From positions 30,233 through 94,232 of the forward strand of contig JADFNV010000008.1 of the NCBI GenBank assembly GCA_022563195.1: a stretch of 64,000 nucleotides of DNA, in the 5' to 3' direction. The notes beneath the pieces were generated by a model. That model did not search any database, was not told where the DNA came from, and saw only the letters and a list, made by a program, of their open reading frames with translations. A program made the translations under genes and the position numbers. The stretch is from Pseudomonadota bacterium (GTDB lineage: Bacteria; Pseudomonadota; Gammaproteobacteria; Steroidobacterales; Woeseiaceae). Shown in pieces: positions 28,624 through 38,792 of the stretch. Every line of letters begins with the position of its first letter. Positions within the stretch are counted from its first letter, which is position 1.

Positions 28624-28629
28624 AACGAA

Positions 28630-29424
28630 TCAGCAGATGCTGAGCTGGAACGGTACGTCCTGGCCGGTTTGCATCGCGCGGCTGTCGATTGTCGACCACT
28701 CGAGGAAGCGCACGGTAAAGCGGAGCTGGCTGCCGCTGATTTCGGGATAGAGCGAGCTGTCTTCGAGCAGGTTGATGCGCAGCAGGCGGCAATGCTCATC
28801 CTTTTGCAAGTTGTGCTTGAACATGCCGTTGATGGCGAGCTTATCCACCGGTAGCGCGCTTTCGCGAATCAGCCACAGCACTTCGGTGACTGCGTCGCAC
28901 AGCGGTCGAATCGCATTGATCCATATCAACAGGTCCTGCTGGCGTCTTGTATAGGGTTGGCGCAGCCAATGACTGTACTCGGGAAGATCAAACTCGCAGG
29001 TACCACCGGGAATAGTGCTGCGGTTCTTGATTGCGTTGAGGAAATCGGATTCCTTGAGCGGCTGCAGAAACTGAGTTCCCGCGCCACCGACGTCGTTACG
29101 ACTCTCGATGAGGTTTCGTATCAGTGTATCGAGTCGACCGGAGTCGACTTCGGGCTGACTCTGGTATCGCTGCAGAACACCGAGTTGCTGATCAACTTCC
29201 TTATGAACCTCGCTGCGAACATCGCCACGAGCCAGGATCGCGGTGATCTCGAGCAGGCTCGTAATGGTCGCTCGAGTGGCCCAGTCGCTCTCGAGTTCAT
29301 TGTTGTAGAGCATCTGCTGGTAGAGAAACTCGAGCCTCATAAACGTCCGCATTCGTTCAGAGACGGGTTGCTCGTAGTACGCTGGCTCAGCGTGAGCGGC
29401 AATTTTTCTCGCAGGTTTCGCCAT
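28630..29424 (-). CDS. zapD: ZapD, FtsZ-associated cell division protein
   Basis: The 264-residue product matches the ZapD (YacF, DUF1342) family. It has an all-helical N-terminal half beginning YYEQPVSERMRTFMRLEFLY, and WLRQPYTRRQQDLLIWI in the middle. The beta-rich C-terminal half is RFLEWSTIDSRAMQTGQDVP. ZapD cross-links FtsZ protofilaments at the Z ring. It lies downstream of coaE on the same strand with a 68-base gap; yacG, which often accompanies this pair, is not present. Confidence 0.95.
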   Translation of the reverse strand: MAKPARKIAAHAEPAYYEQPVSERMRTFMRLEFLYQQMLYNNELESDWATRATITSLLEITAILARGDVRSEVHKEVDQQLGVLQRYQSQPEVDSGRLDTLIRNLIESRNDVGGAGTQFLQPLKESDFLNAIKNRSTIPGGTCEFDLPEYSHWLRQPYTRRQQDLLIWINAIRPLCDAVTEVLWLIRESALPVDKLAINGMFKHNLQKDEHCRLLRINLLEDSSLYPEISGSQLRFTVRFLEWSTIDSRAMQTGQDVPFQLSIC

Positions 29425-29492
29425 CAGGCTATTTTGCGCTACACCATGCTCTCAGGCAAATGCGTGCAAGCGTGGACGGCCGCCAGCCCGGG

Positions 29493-30125
29493 CTAGAGAG
29501 CCTTTGCCAGTTGGATGTAGGTGTCGTGCAGCGTATCGACCTGGGAGCGTGTCGCATCGAGGCTCGCATCGTTGTAGATGACATCGTCAGCGATCGCGAG
29601 GCGCTCCTCACGGCTCGCCTGGGCCGCCAGGATACGTTGTGCCTGCTCCGGCGACTCTTCGTCTCGTAGCAGAAGTCGCTGAATCTGGATTTTTTGGTCA
29701 CAATCGACCACAAGAATTCGATCGACAAGGTCCTTGAGCGGCGATTCGGTCAGCAGCGGCACGACGATCAGCTGATAGTCGCCTCCGGCTGCTTTGGCCT
29801 GATAAATCGTTTCCTGCTGAATGCTCGGGTGCATAATCGCCTCGAGCTGGCGCCTCTGCCCTGCGTCGGCAAAAACCAGCTTACGCAAAGCCGATCGGTC
29901 GAGAGCTCCGTCGTCGTCAAAAACATCGTTGCCGAACAATGCGCGGATTGCATCCAGGGCGGGCTCTCCCGGCATGACGATCTGCCGCGCGATGACGTCG
30001 GTGTCGATTACCGGCACGCCGTGGTCTGCGAACATGTCGGCAACGATCGACTTGCCACTCGCGATACCGCCAGTGAGTCCAACGCGCATCGGTGCAGGAA
30101 CCGCGATGCGGTCTTCGGAAGTCAC
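29493..30125 (-). CDS. coaE: CoaE, dephospho-CoA kinase
   Basis: The 210-residue P-loop kinase carries GLTGGIASGKS at residues 16-26, then DTDVIARQIVMPGEPALDAI. VVPLLTESPLKDLVDRILVV and the lid arginines in SREERLAIADDVIYND are also present. It phosphorylates dephospho-CoA, the last step of coenzyme A synthesis. The GTG at 30125 directly abuts the pilD stop. An internal ATG at 30089 would begin MRVGLTGGIASGKS, matching E. coli CoaE better; neither has a clear ribosome site. Confidence 0.94.
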   Translation of the reverse strand: MTSEDRIAVPAPMRVGLTGGIASGKSIVADMFADHGVPVIDTDVIARQIVMPGEPALDAIRALFGNDVFDDDGALDRSALRKLVFADAGQRRQLEAIMHPSIQQETIYQAKAAGGDYQLIVVPLLTESPLKDLVDRILVVDCDQKIQIQRLLLRDEESPEQAQRILAAQASREERLAIADDVIYNDASLDATRSQVDTLHDTYIQLAKAL

Positions 30126-31010
30126 TTACAGAAAGGTGTCCAGATAGGTGTTCCTGATGGCCTCGCCGTAGAGCATTGCGATCCAGCCCGCGGCAGCGAG
30201 GTACGGGCCGAACGGAATGGGTAACTGACGATCGCGACCGCGAAAGATGATCATGGCGATGCCGATGACCGCACCGACCACAGCCGACATCATGATGATT
30301 ACCGGCAAGGCCTGCCAGCCGAGCCAGGCACCCAGTGCCGCGAGCAGCTTGAAGTCGCCGAATCCCATGCCTTCTTTTCCGGTCACCATCTTGAAGAGCT
30401 GGTACACACTCCAGAGGCTCAGGTAGCCGGCTATCGCGCCGACGATGCTGTCCTGCGGCGAAACAAACAAGGTCTCGGTGCCCGCCATTGGATGAAAAAG
30501 GCTCATCGCCAGGCCGGCCCAAAGCAGCGGCATGACGATGGAGTCGGGGATTAGCTGGTGATCGTAGTCGATCATGCTGATGGACACGAGTACGCAGCTC
30601 AGACCCATTGCCATCAAAGCTTCCCAGCCGAAGCCGAAGTGCCAGGCGCAAACGGCCGCCAGGACCGCCGTAAGCATTTCGATAAGCGGATAACGCGCAG
30701 AGATCTTTTGCTTGCAGCTGGCGCATTTCCGACCGAGCAGAAGATAACTCAACACGGGTATGTTCTGCCACGTCATGATGGCCTCGCCACACGATGGGCA
30801 GTGCGAGCGTGGCACGATGATATTGAATGAACCTTCAGGAAGATCCGCCGCCGGCGTACTGGATATTTCCAAGCACTGATCCCGCCACTCGCGCTGCATC
30901 ATTATCGGCAATCGATAGATGACGACATTCAGAAAACTGCCGATTATCAATGCGAACGCGAATACGACGGCGATGAATACCGCGGGTGACTGGGTAAATA
31001 GTTCAGCCAT
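30126..31010 (-). CDS. pilD: PilD, prepilin leader peptidase and N-methyltransferase
   Basis: This is a 294-residue polytopic inner-membrane protein. The N-terminal cytoplasmic domain holds the tetracysteine zinc site C71-x2-C74 and C96-x2-C99. The aspartyl protease residues lie in MIDYDHQLIPD (about 148-156) and GFGDFK (Asp219). It cleaves type IV prepilins after the glycine before FTLIE and methylates the new N-terminal Phe, so its substrates here are the two pilins at 34201 and 34898. It heads the minus-strand group pilD-coaE-zapD, separated from pilC by a terminator-like hairpin. Confidence 0.96.
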   Translation of the reverse strand: MAELFTQSPAVFIAVVFAFALIIGSFLNVVIYRLPIMMQREWRDQCLEISSTPAADLPEGSFNIIVPRSHCPSCGEAIMTWQNIPVLSYLLLGRKCASCKQKISARYPLIEMLTAVLAAVCAWHFGFGWEALMAMGLSCVLVSISMIDYDHQLIPDSIVMPLLWAGLAMSLFHPMAGTETLFVSPQDSIVGAIAGYLSLWSVYQLFKMVTGKEGMGFGDFKLLAALGAWLGWQALPVIIMMSAVVGAVIGIAMIIFRGRDRQLPIPFGPYLAAAGWIAMLYGEAIRNTYLDTFL

Positions 31011-31040
31011 CCTGCTCCTCCAGCATCACTGAATAGCTTC

Positions 31041-31080
31041 CAAAAGAAAACGGCGACCGGAGTTTCCTCCGAACGCCGTT
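31041..31080 (-). terminator. Rho-independent terminator after pilC
   Basis: Read on the minus strand, AACGGCG pairs with CGCCGTT and an inner CGGAG pairs with CTCCG, followed by TTTTCTTTTG. It lies between pilC (stop at 31108) and pilD, so pilB-pilC transcription probably ends or is attenuated here. Confidence 0.75.
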
Positions 31081-31107
31081 GCAATGCAAACGTGTGGCTC
31101 GTGCCTT

Positions 31108-32328
31108 CTAAATTACTGCTCCCATCTTGAAGATCGGCAGGTACATGGCGACGACGAGGCCGCCGACCAGCACGCCGAGAATCGCCATAATCATCGGCTC
31201 CAGTAAGCTCGAAAGGTTATCAACGGCATTGTCGACATCTTCTTCAAAAAAATCTGCAACCTTGGATGACATCTCGTCGAGAGAGCCTGATTCCTCTCCG
31301 ACTGCAATCATCTGAATTACCATGTTCGGGAACAGGCCGGTATTTTCCATGGATTGCTGTAGTGTTTGACCCGTTGATACCTCGTCACGCATTTCGAGAA
31401 CACCTATCTCGAAGACGATGTTGCCCGTAGCGCCAGCAACTGATTCAAGCGCCTCAACCAATGGCACGCCGGCCGCGAACATTGTTGACAGCGTACGCGC
31501 ATAGCGTGCGACGGCCGCCTTCCGCAGGATCGAGCCAATAACTGGCATCTTGAGTGACATGCGATCAAGAAAGTGTCGCATTTTTCGTGAGCGTTTCTGA
31601 AAGTATAAGAATGTGCTGACGCTGCCGCCCATCAGGATGGCTATGAAGATGCCCTTTTCACGGACGAATACCGACAAGTCGATAATCATTCGGGTAAAGG
31701 ATGGCAGGTCTGCGCCAAAGCCCTTGAACAGGTCCTCAAACGCCGGGATCACGAAGATCAATAGAATGGTTGTCACGACAAATGCGACAACAACTACCGC
31801 TGCCGGATAGGTCAGTGCCTTCTTGATTTTCTTTTTCAGTGCCTCGGTTTTTTCCTTGTACGTTGCAATCTTCTCGAGAAGGGTCTCGAGTGCGCCAGCT
31901 TGCTCGCCAGCCTCAACGAGATTGACAAACAGGTCGTCGAAATAAAGCGGATGTTTCGCTAATGCTTCGGCGAGCGCGCTGCCACCCTCTACATCGGCTT
32001 TGACAGCCATTATTAGCCTCTGCATCGCAGCATTCTCGTGACCATTGCCGACGATTTCGAACGATTGCACGAGCGGAATTCCGGCGGCGAGCATTGTCGC
32101 TAGCTGGCGGCTGAAGAGGGCGATGTCACCGGGGGTAATGGTGCCGCCACCCGAAAATATCCCGGCTCTTTGTTTCCTGACGCGAGTCGGTACTACGCCT
32201 TTGCGTCGCAGGTCAGCACGCACAGCAGCCTCGTTTGCCGCCATGCTCTTGCCTTTAACTTTATGGCCCTTTCTGTCGGTACCTTCCCAGACAAAAGGGA
32301 CGTTGCCCATTACTGCTGATTCAGCCAT
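31108..32328 (-). CDS. pilC: PilC, type IV pilus inner-membrane platform protein
   Basis: The 406-residue protein consists of two GspF domains. The N-terminal cytoplasmic domain begins WEGTDRKGHKVKGK. LFSRQLATMLAAGIPLVQSF and the matching YARTLSTMFAAGVPLVEALE mark the paired repeats. Three membrane segments lie at about 170-195, 215-240 and 375-400. PilC is the platform on which the PilB ATPase acts during pilus assembly. The gene follows pilB by 28 bases. Confidence 0.96.
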   Translation of the reverse strand: MAESAVMGNVPFVWEGTDRKGHKVKGKSMAANEAAVRADLRRKGVVPTRVRKQRAGIFSGGGTITPGDIALFSRQLATMLAAGIPLVQSFEIVGNGHENAAMQRLIMAVKADVEGGSALAEALAKHPLYFDDLFVNLVEAGEQAGALETLLEKIATYKEKTEALKKKIKKALTYPAAVVVVAFVVTTILLIFVIPAFEDLFKGFGADLPSFTRMIIDLSVFVREKGIFIAILMGGSVSTFLYFQKRSRKMRHFLDRMSLKMPVIGSILRKAAVARYARTLSTMFAAGVPLVEALESVAGATGNIVFEIGVLEMRDEVSTGQTLQQSMENTGLFPNMVIQMIAVGEESGSLDEMSSKVADFFEEDVDNAVDNLSSLLEPMIMAILGVLVGGLVVAMYLPIFKMGAVI

Positions 32329-32356
32329 TTTCTTCGTCCATTAGCGAGGTCGAAAA

Positions 32357-34072
<1,716 letters not shown>

Positions 34073-34200
34073 AGGGAATAAGCCGTTCAAACGATGCGTC
34101 GAACGTCATAGTCTCACTGATCCAAGTCAGCGGATCAACTGGATTTTGTGCGCTTGGTCACAGTTAGGGAATTTGATTAAGTAAAACGTCGATCGTACGG

Positions 34201-34698
34201 CTAATTGCGACAGCTGGATGGCAAGTATCGAGTATCAATAGTCGGTGCTACATGTTCGGCCGTGACGCCGCCGCCCGACATTACAACAGATCCGGCAGGG
34301 GCTGTTGCACCGGCGCAGCGCCAGATAACGCCGCCGCTTACCGTCATATACGGCGTGAAGGATATGGTCTTACCAAAGATATCCTGGTGGGCTTCTTTGC
34401 CAAAGGTAATATCGACACGGCCTTTGTCTACTTCGACCTGGGCGACGTAATGGCCCTGTGTATCGGTAGCGGCCGGGGTCATGCCGGCGGCGGCCCTGTC
34501 TGCAGGAGGCATGCCTGTCATGTTGAACGCATCGACGATTGGTGTCTTTGCACCGGCGGCCATGTTCAGCGCTTCGGCAACCTGTGCGCGAACCGTGTAG
34601 GTCTGGTAGGCGGACACGGCGATGGATGCCAGGATGCCGATGATTGCGACGACGATCATCAATTCAATTAAAGTGAATCCCTTGTTTCGTCTATTCAT
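34201..34698 (-). CDS. pilA: Type IV major-pilin-like protein, copy 1
   Basis: From the ATG at 34698, preceded by AAGGTG, the precursor has 165 residues. The leader MNRRNKG is cut before [19 protein letters not shown], the class IVa pilin signature with Glu5. The globular domain carries two cysteines (WRCAG and SSC near the end) for the C-terminal disulfide loop. It shares its N-terminal third with copy 2 but differs strongly afterwards. It lies between pilB and copy 2 and has its own TATAAT box at 34740-34745 rather than a sigma-54 site. It may be an alternative pilin or a minor subunit. Confidence 0.92.
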   Translation of the reverse strand: MNRRNKGFTLIELMIVVAIIGILASIAVSAYQTYTVRAQVAEALNMAAGAKTPIVDAFNMTGMPPADRAAAGMTPAATDTQGHYVAQVEVDKGRVDITFGKEAHQDIFGKTISFTPYMTVSGGVIWRCAGATAPAGSVVMSGGGVTAEHVAPTIDTRYLPSSCRN

Positions 34699-34739
34699 GA
34701 AGTCACCTTGCCGCGCCCCTGCGTCATGCATTACCAGGA

Positions 34740-34745
34740 ATTATA
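34740..34745 (-). promoter_or_regulatory. Possible -10 box for pilin copy 1
   Basis: The minus strand reads TATAAT 42 bases upstream of the ATG at 34698. A recognisable -35 element at 17-18 bases is lacking. No GG/GC sigma-54 pair was found in this interval. Confidence 0.4.
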
Positions 34746-34830
34746 CGGTATTCGAATATCGATCGGTCGTCACGTGCCCGCGCAACCTTGCTCAGTGTGA
34801 CGCAGTTCACACTTCACTGCTCTGAGCTAA

Positions 34831-34859
34831 AAAAAGCCCCGGACAGGCCGGGGCTTTTT
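34831..34859 (-). terminator. Bidirectional-looking terminator between the two pilin genes
   Basis: AAAAAGCCCCGG (34831-34842) and CCGGGGCTTTTT (34848-34859) form a perfect 12-base stem over ACAGG. On the minus strand it ends transcription of pilin copy 2, whose stop is at 34898. It therefore uncouples the two pilins. Confidence 0.92.
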
Positions 34860-34897
34860 GGCTTATTGCTTGTGCCCTATGCATTATGCCATAAGGC

Positions 34898-35335
34898 TTA
34901 CGAGCGGCAGGCCGCCGGCAGGTGCTTGTTCTCAATTGGGCCTGAGTTGCTGGCACATAACCACTGGACGCTGCCGACCGCAGTCGTATCAGGAGTCATC
35001 TTGATAGAGTCTCCGGAGATGGTTGCGTGAGCAGAGCCGCCATAGGTGACAACGATGACGCCGCCTGTGCCAACCGCTACAGACGCAACGTACTTGCCCT
35101 TGATATCGCCAGAGTCAGCGAGACCTGCTATCGCGTTGGTCGACGGCATGGTGCCACGATCCTGGAAGTACTCGGTCACAGCGGCTTTGGCGCCACCGAC
35201 CAGGTTCAGACCTTCAGAGACCTGTGCGCGAATCGTGTAGTCCTGGTAAGCAGGAATAGCGATTGCCGCGAGAATTCCGATAATCGCGACGACGATCATC
35301 AATTCGATCAGTGTAAAACCTTGTTGCTTCTTCAT
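34898..35335 (-). CDS. pilA: PilA, type IV major pilin, copy 2
   Basis: The 145-residue prepilin has a six-residue leader MKKQQG, cut before [20 protein letters not shown], then [19 protein letters not shown]. Two cysteines (WLCAS and AAC near the C-terminus) should close the D-region loop. The short basic leader, a sigma-54 promoter at 35400-35415, a GGAGAG-like ribosome site, an efficient downstream terminator and the neighbouring pilR-pilS pair all point to this being the highly expressed major pilin. Pili of this type serve twitching, attachment and DNA uptake. Confidence 0.95.
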   Translation of the reverse strand: MKKQQGFTLIELMIVVAIIGILAAIAIPAYQDYTIRAQVSEGLNLVGGAKAAVTEYFQDRGTMPSTNAIAGLADSGDIKGKYVASVAVGTGGVIVVTYGGSAHATISGDSIKMTPDTTAVGSVQWLCASNSGPIENKHLPAACRS

Positions 35336-35399
35336 TTGTTTCTCTCCATGAAAATGAGTTTGTCTTAAGTACGGCGATACCGCCAGTACAACATATCAA

Positions 35400-35415
35400 A
35401 GCAAACTCCGTGCCA
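35400..35415 (-). promoter_or_regulatory. Sigma-54 promoter of pilin copy 2
   Basis: The minus strand reads TGGCACGGAGTTTGCT, i.e. TGGCAC, five bases, TTGCT: a consensus -24/-12 element. Transcription should begin near 35388, giving a leader of about 53 bases. Confidence 0.88.
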
Positions 35416-35504
35416 AGTTCGCCGCCTTGCACATAACAGATTGTTTTTACGCCTTTTATTGAATCATGCACCGTCGGCGAATGGTCCCACGGCGTATTAC
35501 TATG

Positions 35505-35548
35505 GCGACAAATGCACAATGTTTGTCACAAGCTGACAATTTTTGTCA
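35505..35548 (-). promoter_or_regulatory. Probable PilR enhancer sites
   Basis: GCGACA (35505), TTGTCA (35523), CTGACA (35533) and TTGTCA (35543) cluster about 95-140 bases upstream of the sigma-54 box. Three of them are exactly 10 bases apart, on one face of the helix. PilR of Pseudomonas recognises TGTC-containing repeats upstream of pilA; the assignment here is by similarity of pattern and position. Confidence 0.55.
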
Positions 35549-35592
35549 GTCTCGTCATCGCATCACGACGGTATTTATGGCAAGCGGCGACT

Positions 35593-36900
35593 TCACGACT
35601 CGATGCCTAGTTTTTTGATTCGATAGCGCAGTTGCCGAAACGACAGGCCGAGCAATTTTGCCGCAGCGGTCTTGTTATAACGGGTTTTCTTGAGCGCATC
35701 GACGATCGCCTGGCGCTGTACATCCTCAACTCGATAATTGAGATCTGTGCTCGTCACCGAGTCCGGCGTGATGGCGGCGCCCGTGGGTCGCATATGCAAG
35801 TCGGAATCGCTGATTATCCCGCTCGCACAAAGCGTCACTGCACGCTCCAGCATATTCTCTAACTCGCGAACATTGCCCGGAAACGCATAACGAAGCAGTG
35901 CCTTTTTGGCGCTGTCGTCAAGCGTAGCGCTTGTGCTGAGCTTTTTTAGCAAGTGCTCGGCCAGCATCAGGACGTCGTCGCCACGTTCGCGCAATGCTGG
36001 CACATGCAGTTCGATAACATTGATACGGTAATAAAGGTCCTCGCGAAATTCACCATTCGCCACCATCTTGCCCAGGTTCTTGTGCGTTGCTGAGAGAATT
36101 CGGGCGTTCGCGGGTTCTTCTCGCGATGAGCCGACTGGGCGCACGGTCTTTTCCTGGATGACGCGCAGCAGTTTGACCTGCATGGCAAGCGGCAAGTCAG
36201 CGATTTCATCGAGAAATAGTGTGCCGTTATCGGCGCTTTGCACAAGCCCAAGCTTGTCGTGGACAGCGCCGGTGAAACTGCCCTTGCGGTGGCCAAAAAA
36301 CTCGCTTTCCATGAGTTCGCTGGGAATGGCACCACAGTTCACCGCAACGAACGGCCCGTCTGCGCGTGGTCCGCTGTCATGAATCAGGCGAGCCACGAGT
36401 TCCTTGCCAGTGCCCGATTCGCCCGATACATGCACCGGGGCCTGTGATCGAGCAACCTTGTCGATCATGTCACGCAGGGCTTGCATGGCCGGGGAGTCGC
36501 CTTGCAACCGCGATCGTTGATCGCGTGGGTCGCCCTCTAACTTGAGGGCGTTCTCGACGATGTTGCGCAGATGATTAAGATCCAGCGGTTTCGAAATGAA
36601 GTCGAATGCACCGAGCTTGAGCGCCTGCACAGCGGTTTCGACGTTGCCGTGCGCCGTGATTACAGCGACGGGAATGCCGGCTGCGTGGATCTGCATCCAC
36701 TCGACGAGTTCGAGGCCGTCACCATCGGGTAAGCGCATGTCGGTCAGGCAGATGTCGAATTTCCTGGAGCTGAGAAGTTTTTTGGCGCTTGCAATATCCA
36801 CCACTGCTTCAGCATGAATGTTCATGCGCCCGAGTGTCAGCGTCAGCAACTCGCAGATATCGGGTTCGTCATCGATGACCAGCGCTTGTGGTTGGCTCAT
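35593..36900 (-). CDS. pilR: PilR, sigma-54-dependent response regulator
   Basis: The ATG at 36900 overlaps the pilS stop as ATGA and gives 435 residues. The receiver domain (about 5-120) has the acidic pair DDEP and the phospho-acceptor Asp in CLTDMRLPDG. The AAA+ domain (about 140-370) has Walker A GESGTGKE, the sigma-54 contact loop as GSFTGAV instead of GAFTGA, and NGTLFLDEIADLPLAMQVKL. The C-terminal Fis-type HTH ends YNKTAAAKLLGLSFRQLRYR. With PilS it should activate the sigma-54 promoter of the adjacent pilin. Confidence 0.96.
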   Translation of the reverse strand: MSQPQALVIDDEPDICELLTLTLGRMNIHAEAVVDIASAKKLLSSRKFDICLTDMRLPDGDGLELVEWMQIHAAGIPVAVITAHGNVETAVQALKLGAFDFISKPLDLNHLRNIVENALKLEGDPRDQRSRLQGDSPAMQALRDMIDKVARSQAPVHVSGESGTGKELVARLIHDSGPRADGPFVAVNCGAIPSELMESEFFGHRKGSFTGAVHDKLGLVQSADNGTLFLDEIADLPLAMQVKLLRVIQEKTVRPVGSSREEPANARILSATHKNLGKMVANGEFREDLYYRINVIELHVPALRERGDDVLMLAEHLLKKLSTSATLDDSAKKALLRYAFPGNVRELENMLERAVTLCASGIISDSDLHMRPTGAAITPDSVTSTDLNYRVEDVQRQAIVDALKKTRYNKTAAAKLLGLSFRQLRYRIKKLGIES

Positions 36901-38603
36901 TTGGAAATTCCTGTGTCCCATCGATCCGGATCGGCGAATACGATCCGAAAGATACTGCCTCCGCCGGGGCGGTCTTCATAAATGAGCGTCGCCCGGTTCA
37001 GTTCGCAAAGCTCGCGCGAGATATAGAGGCCGAGGCCAGTGCCGCCGGAACGCTCAGTATAGAAGGGTTCGAACATCTTCTCGGCCGTTGCCGCGTCAAC
37101 GCCAAGACCGTGATCAAGAACCTCCACATAGGGTCGGCCTCGGCCTTGCAGGCGGCCTGCCTGCAATTCGACAAGTATGCCACCGGTTTCGCTCGCATAT
37201 TTGACGGCATTATCGCAGAGATTCCAGAGTACCTGTCGCAAGTGGCTGCGGTCTATCCGGGCTTCAACATCATCTGGCACCTCGTCGATCGTTAATTCGC
37301 CTTCTTGCAATTCAAGAGTTCGCGAAAACTCATCGGCGAAATCCTTGAGCCACGGACCTAAGGAGAGTCGTTCTGGACGGCTCGATTCCCGCCGCGACAA
37401 CTGCAACACGTTATCGATTATGTGACTTACGCGGATCGAATGTGTTTGGATGATCTCAGTCAGTCGTTTGTCATCCTCGGTTGTCGCAGCCGACTCTGCC
37501 AGCAATTGTGCCGCGTGGCTCATCGCGCCCACCGGATTACGAATCTCGTGCGCGATGCTGGCACTCAGTCGCCCTAGCGACGCCAGCTTCGATTGCTGGA
37601 CTCGCGCATTCATGACGCTGGCGTCCTCGAGAAATATCAGTACGGCACCATTGCGCTGGCCATCTTTGCTCAGCGGTGCGAGATGTGCAGTGATTGGCAC
37701 ACTATTGCCTGATGCATTCACTGTAAATTCGGGGTGCGACGCGAGGTCTAAGTCCTTGCGCCAGCGATGAACGTATTTCGCAAGCGGTTCGAAAACGCTG
37801 CGCAGAGGAAAGTTGCTGATGACTTGAGTTGCGCCCAGTAATTGTGTCGCGGACGCATTGCTGAGCCGAATTTCGTCTTTTTCATCGATGACGACGATAC
37901 TTTCACGCAGATGTTGCACGATGTACTCGTTCAACTGCGAGAGATTCTTGAGATCGACTCCGCGTTGCAGTGCTAGTGCCTCGCTGGCCTGGATACGCCG
38001 TCCCAGCGGTCGCGTCGCGAGGGCTATGGCGAATATGACAGCACTGAGAATGCCGGCTGCCGGGTAATTGCCGCGAGCGGAGATGCCGCCAAACTGCGCG
38101 TAGATCTGCTCGCCGAGAATGGCAAATGTTGCAATTGCTGCGAGAACGGTCGGAAATCGACGTGGTAGAACCAGGCCGCCGGCGCCGATGAAAACGATTA
38201 ACAGTCCGCCGAGGCCACTGGCGATTCCCCCGCTTGTATGCATCAGGACAACGATTACGGCAATGTCAACCAGTGAATGCGTAACAGCCTGGACGCTCGC
38301 GGCTAGCCAGCGTTGCCGCAGTGCTAATGCGGACAGGACAGCGAAGACAAGATAGCCGGCTACCGTGGCGGAGAAAATCGTCGGAAAACGGTCACCGAAC
38401 ACGCGTGGCTCGCCGCCTGCGACAAACAGTACCAGCAGACCGACCGCAATGAGTACGCGAAAAGCATTGAGCGTGCCGAGCACACGCCATGCCAGATCGG
38501 GTTCCTCGGCCGCGCGTTGCATCAGGGCATCTGGGCTGCCGCGAAATGATCGTTTGCCGACGTTTTTACTTGCATCCTGATGCATCGATACTTTGCCACC
38601 CAT
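36897..38603 (-). CDS. pilS: PilS, membrane sensor histidine kinase
   Basis: This 568-residue kinase has about six membrane segments in its N-terminal 210 residues, followed by a PAS domain (IVVIDEKDEIRLSNASATQL). The HisKA box is SASIAHEIRNPVGAMSHAAQ, and the ATPase domain has the N-box LWNLCDNAVKYA and a GTGLGLYISRELCE G-box. It is the partner of PilR; in Pseudomonas PilS senses pilin levels in the inner membrane. The start at 38603 is not supported by a clear ribosome site; an ATG at 38585 is equally possible. It is divergent from sucC. Confidence 0.94.
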   Translation of the reverse strand: MGGKVSMHQDASKNVGKRSFRGSPDALMQRAAEEPDLAWRVLGTLNAFRVLIAVGLLVLFVAGGEPRVFGDRFPTIFSATVAGYLVFAVLSALALRQRWLAASVQAVTHSLVDIAVIVVLMHTSGGIASGLGGLLIVFIGAGGLVLPRRFPTVLAAIATFAILGEQIYAQFGGISARGNYPAAGILSAVIFAIALATRPLGRRIQASEALALQRGVDLKNLSQLNEYIVQHLRESIVVIDEKDEIRLSNASATQLLGATQVISNFPLRSVFEPLAKYVHRWRKDLDLASHPEFTVNASGNSVPITAHLAPLSKDGQRNGAVLIFLEDASVMNARVQQSKLASLGRLSASIAHEIRNPVGAMSHAAQLLAESAATTEDDKRLTEIIQTHSIRVSHIIDNVLQLSRRESSRPERLSLGPWLKDFADEFSRTLELQEGELTIDEVPDDVEARIDRSHLRQVLWNLCDNAVKYASETGGILVELQAGRLQGRGRPYVEVLDHGLGVDAATAEKMFEPFYTERSGGTGLGLYISRELCELNRATLIYEDRPGGGSIFRIVFADPDRWDTGISK

Positions 38604-38792
38604 TGTGCCACTTGCCTCACGTGCTGCACCGATTGTAGACGATGCTTACTCAATGGTAACGCGACACTTTGAAATTGGCTTTGCTTCAGCTCCAGCTTTA
38701 CTCCAAAATACGCCGGACTTTTTAAAACTGGCCGCACACCCGTTGTTCGACGTCGGCGCACCACATTCCCGGCATAAGAGACTGGCATATCG

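Larger units (their letters stand above)
28194..28629. other. Palindrome-rich gap between convergent mutT and zapD
   Basis: These 436 bases hold no credible gene: the open frames are antisense-like, rich in Arg, Ser and Pro, and unlike any family. They contain the second copy of the 30-base repeat (28220-28249) and a long imperfect hairpin with ATCGGCCTGCGTTTGCT (28279-28295) pairing with AGCAAACACACCGAT (28333-28347). They also contain runs of GAGCG-type short repeats (28440-28530) and a degenerate minus-strand REP. The region appears to be an accumulation site for small repeated elements between two operon ends. Confidence 0.6.

Noticed and set aside
28248..28799. 183-residue minus-strand frame over the mutT-zapD gap
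   Set aside because: It spans palindromic repeats and the end of zapD in another frame; Arg/Ser/Pro-rich composition, no family, no ribosome site.
34699..34830. Sigma-54 promoter for pilin copy 1 (GGGCACGTG on the minus strand)
   Set aside because: The -24-like GGCAC has no GC/TTGC at the required -12 distance.
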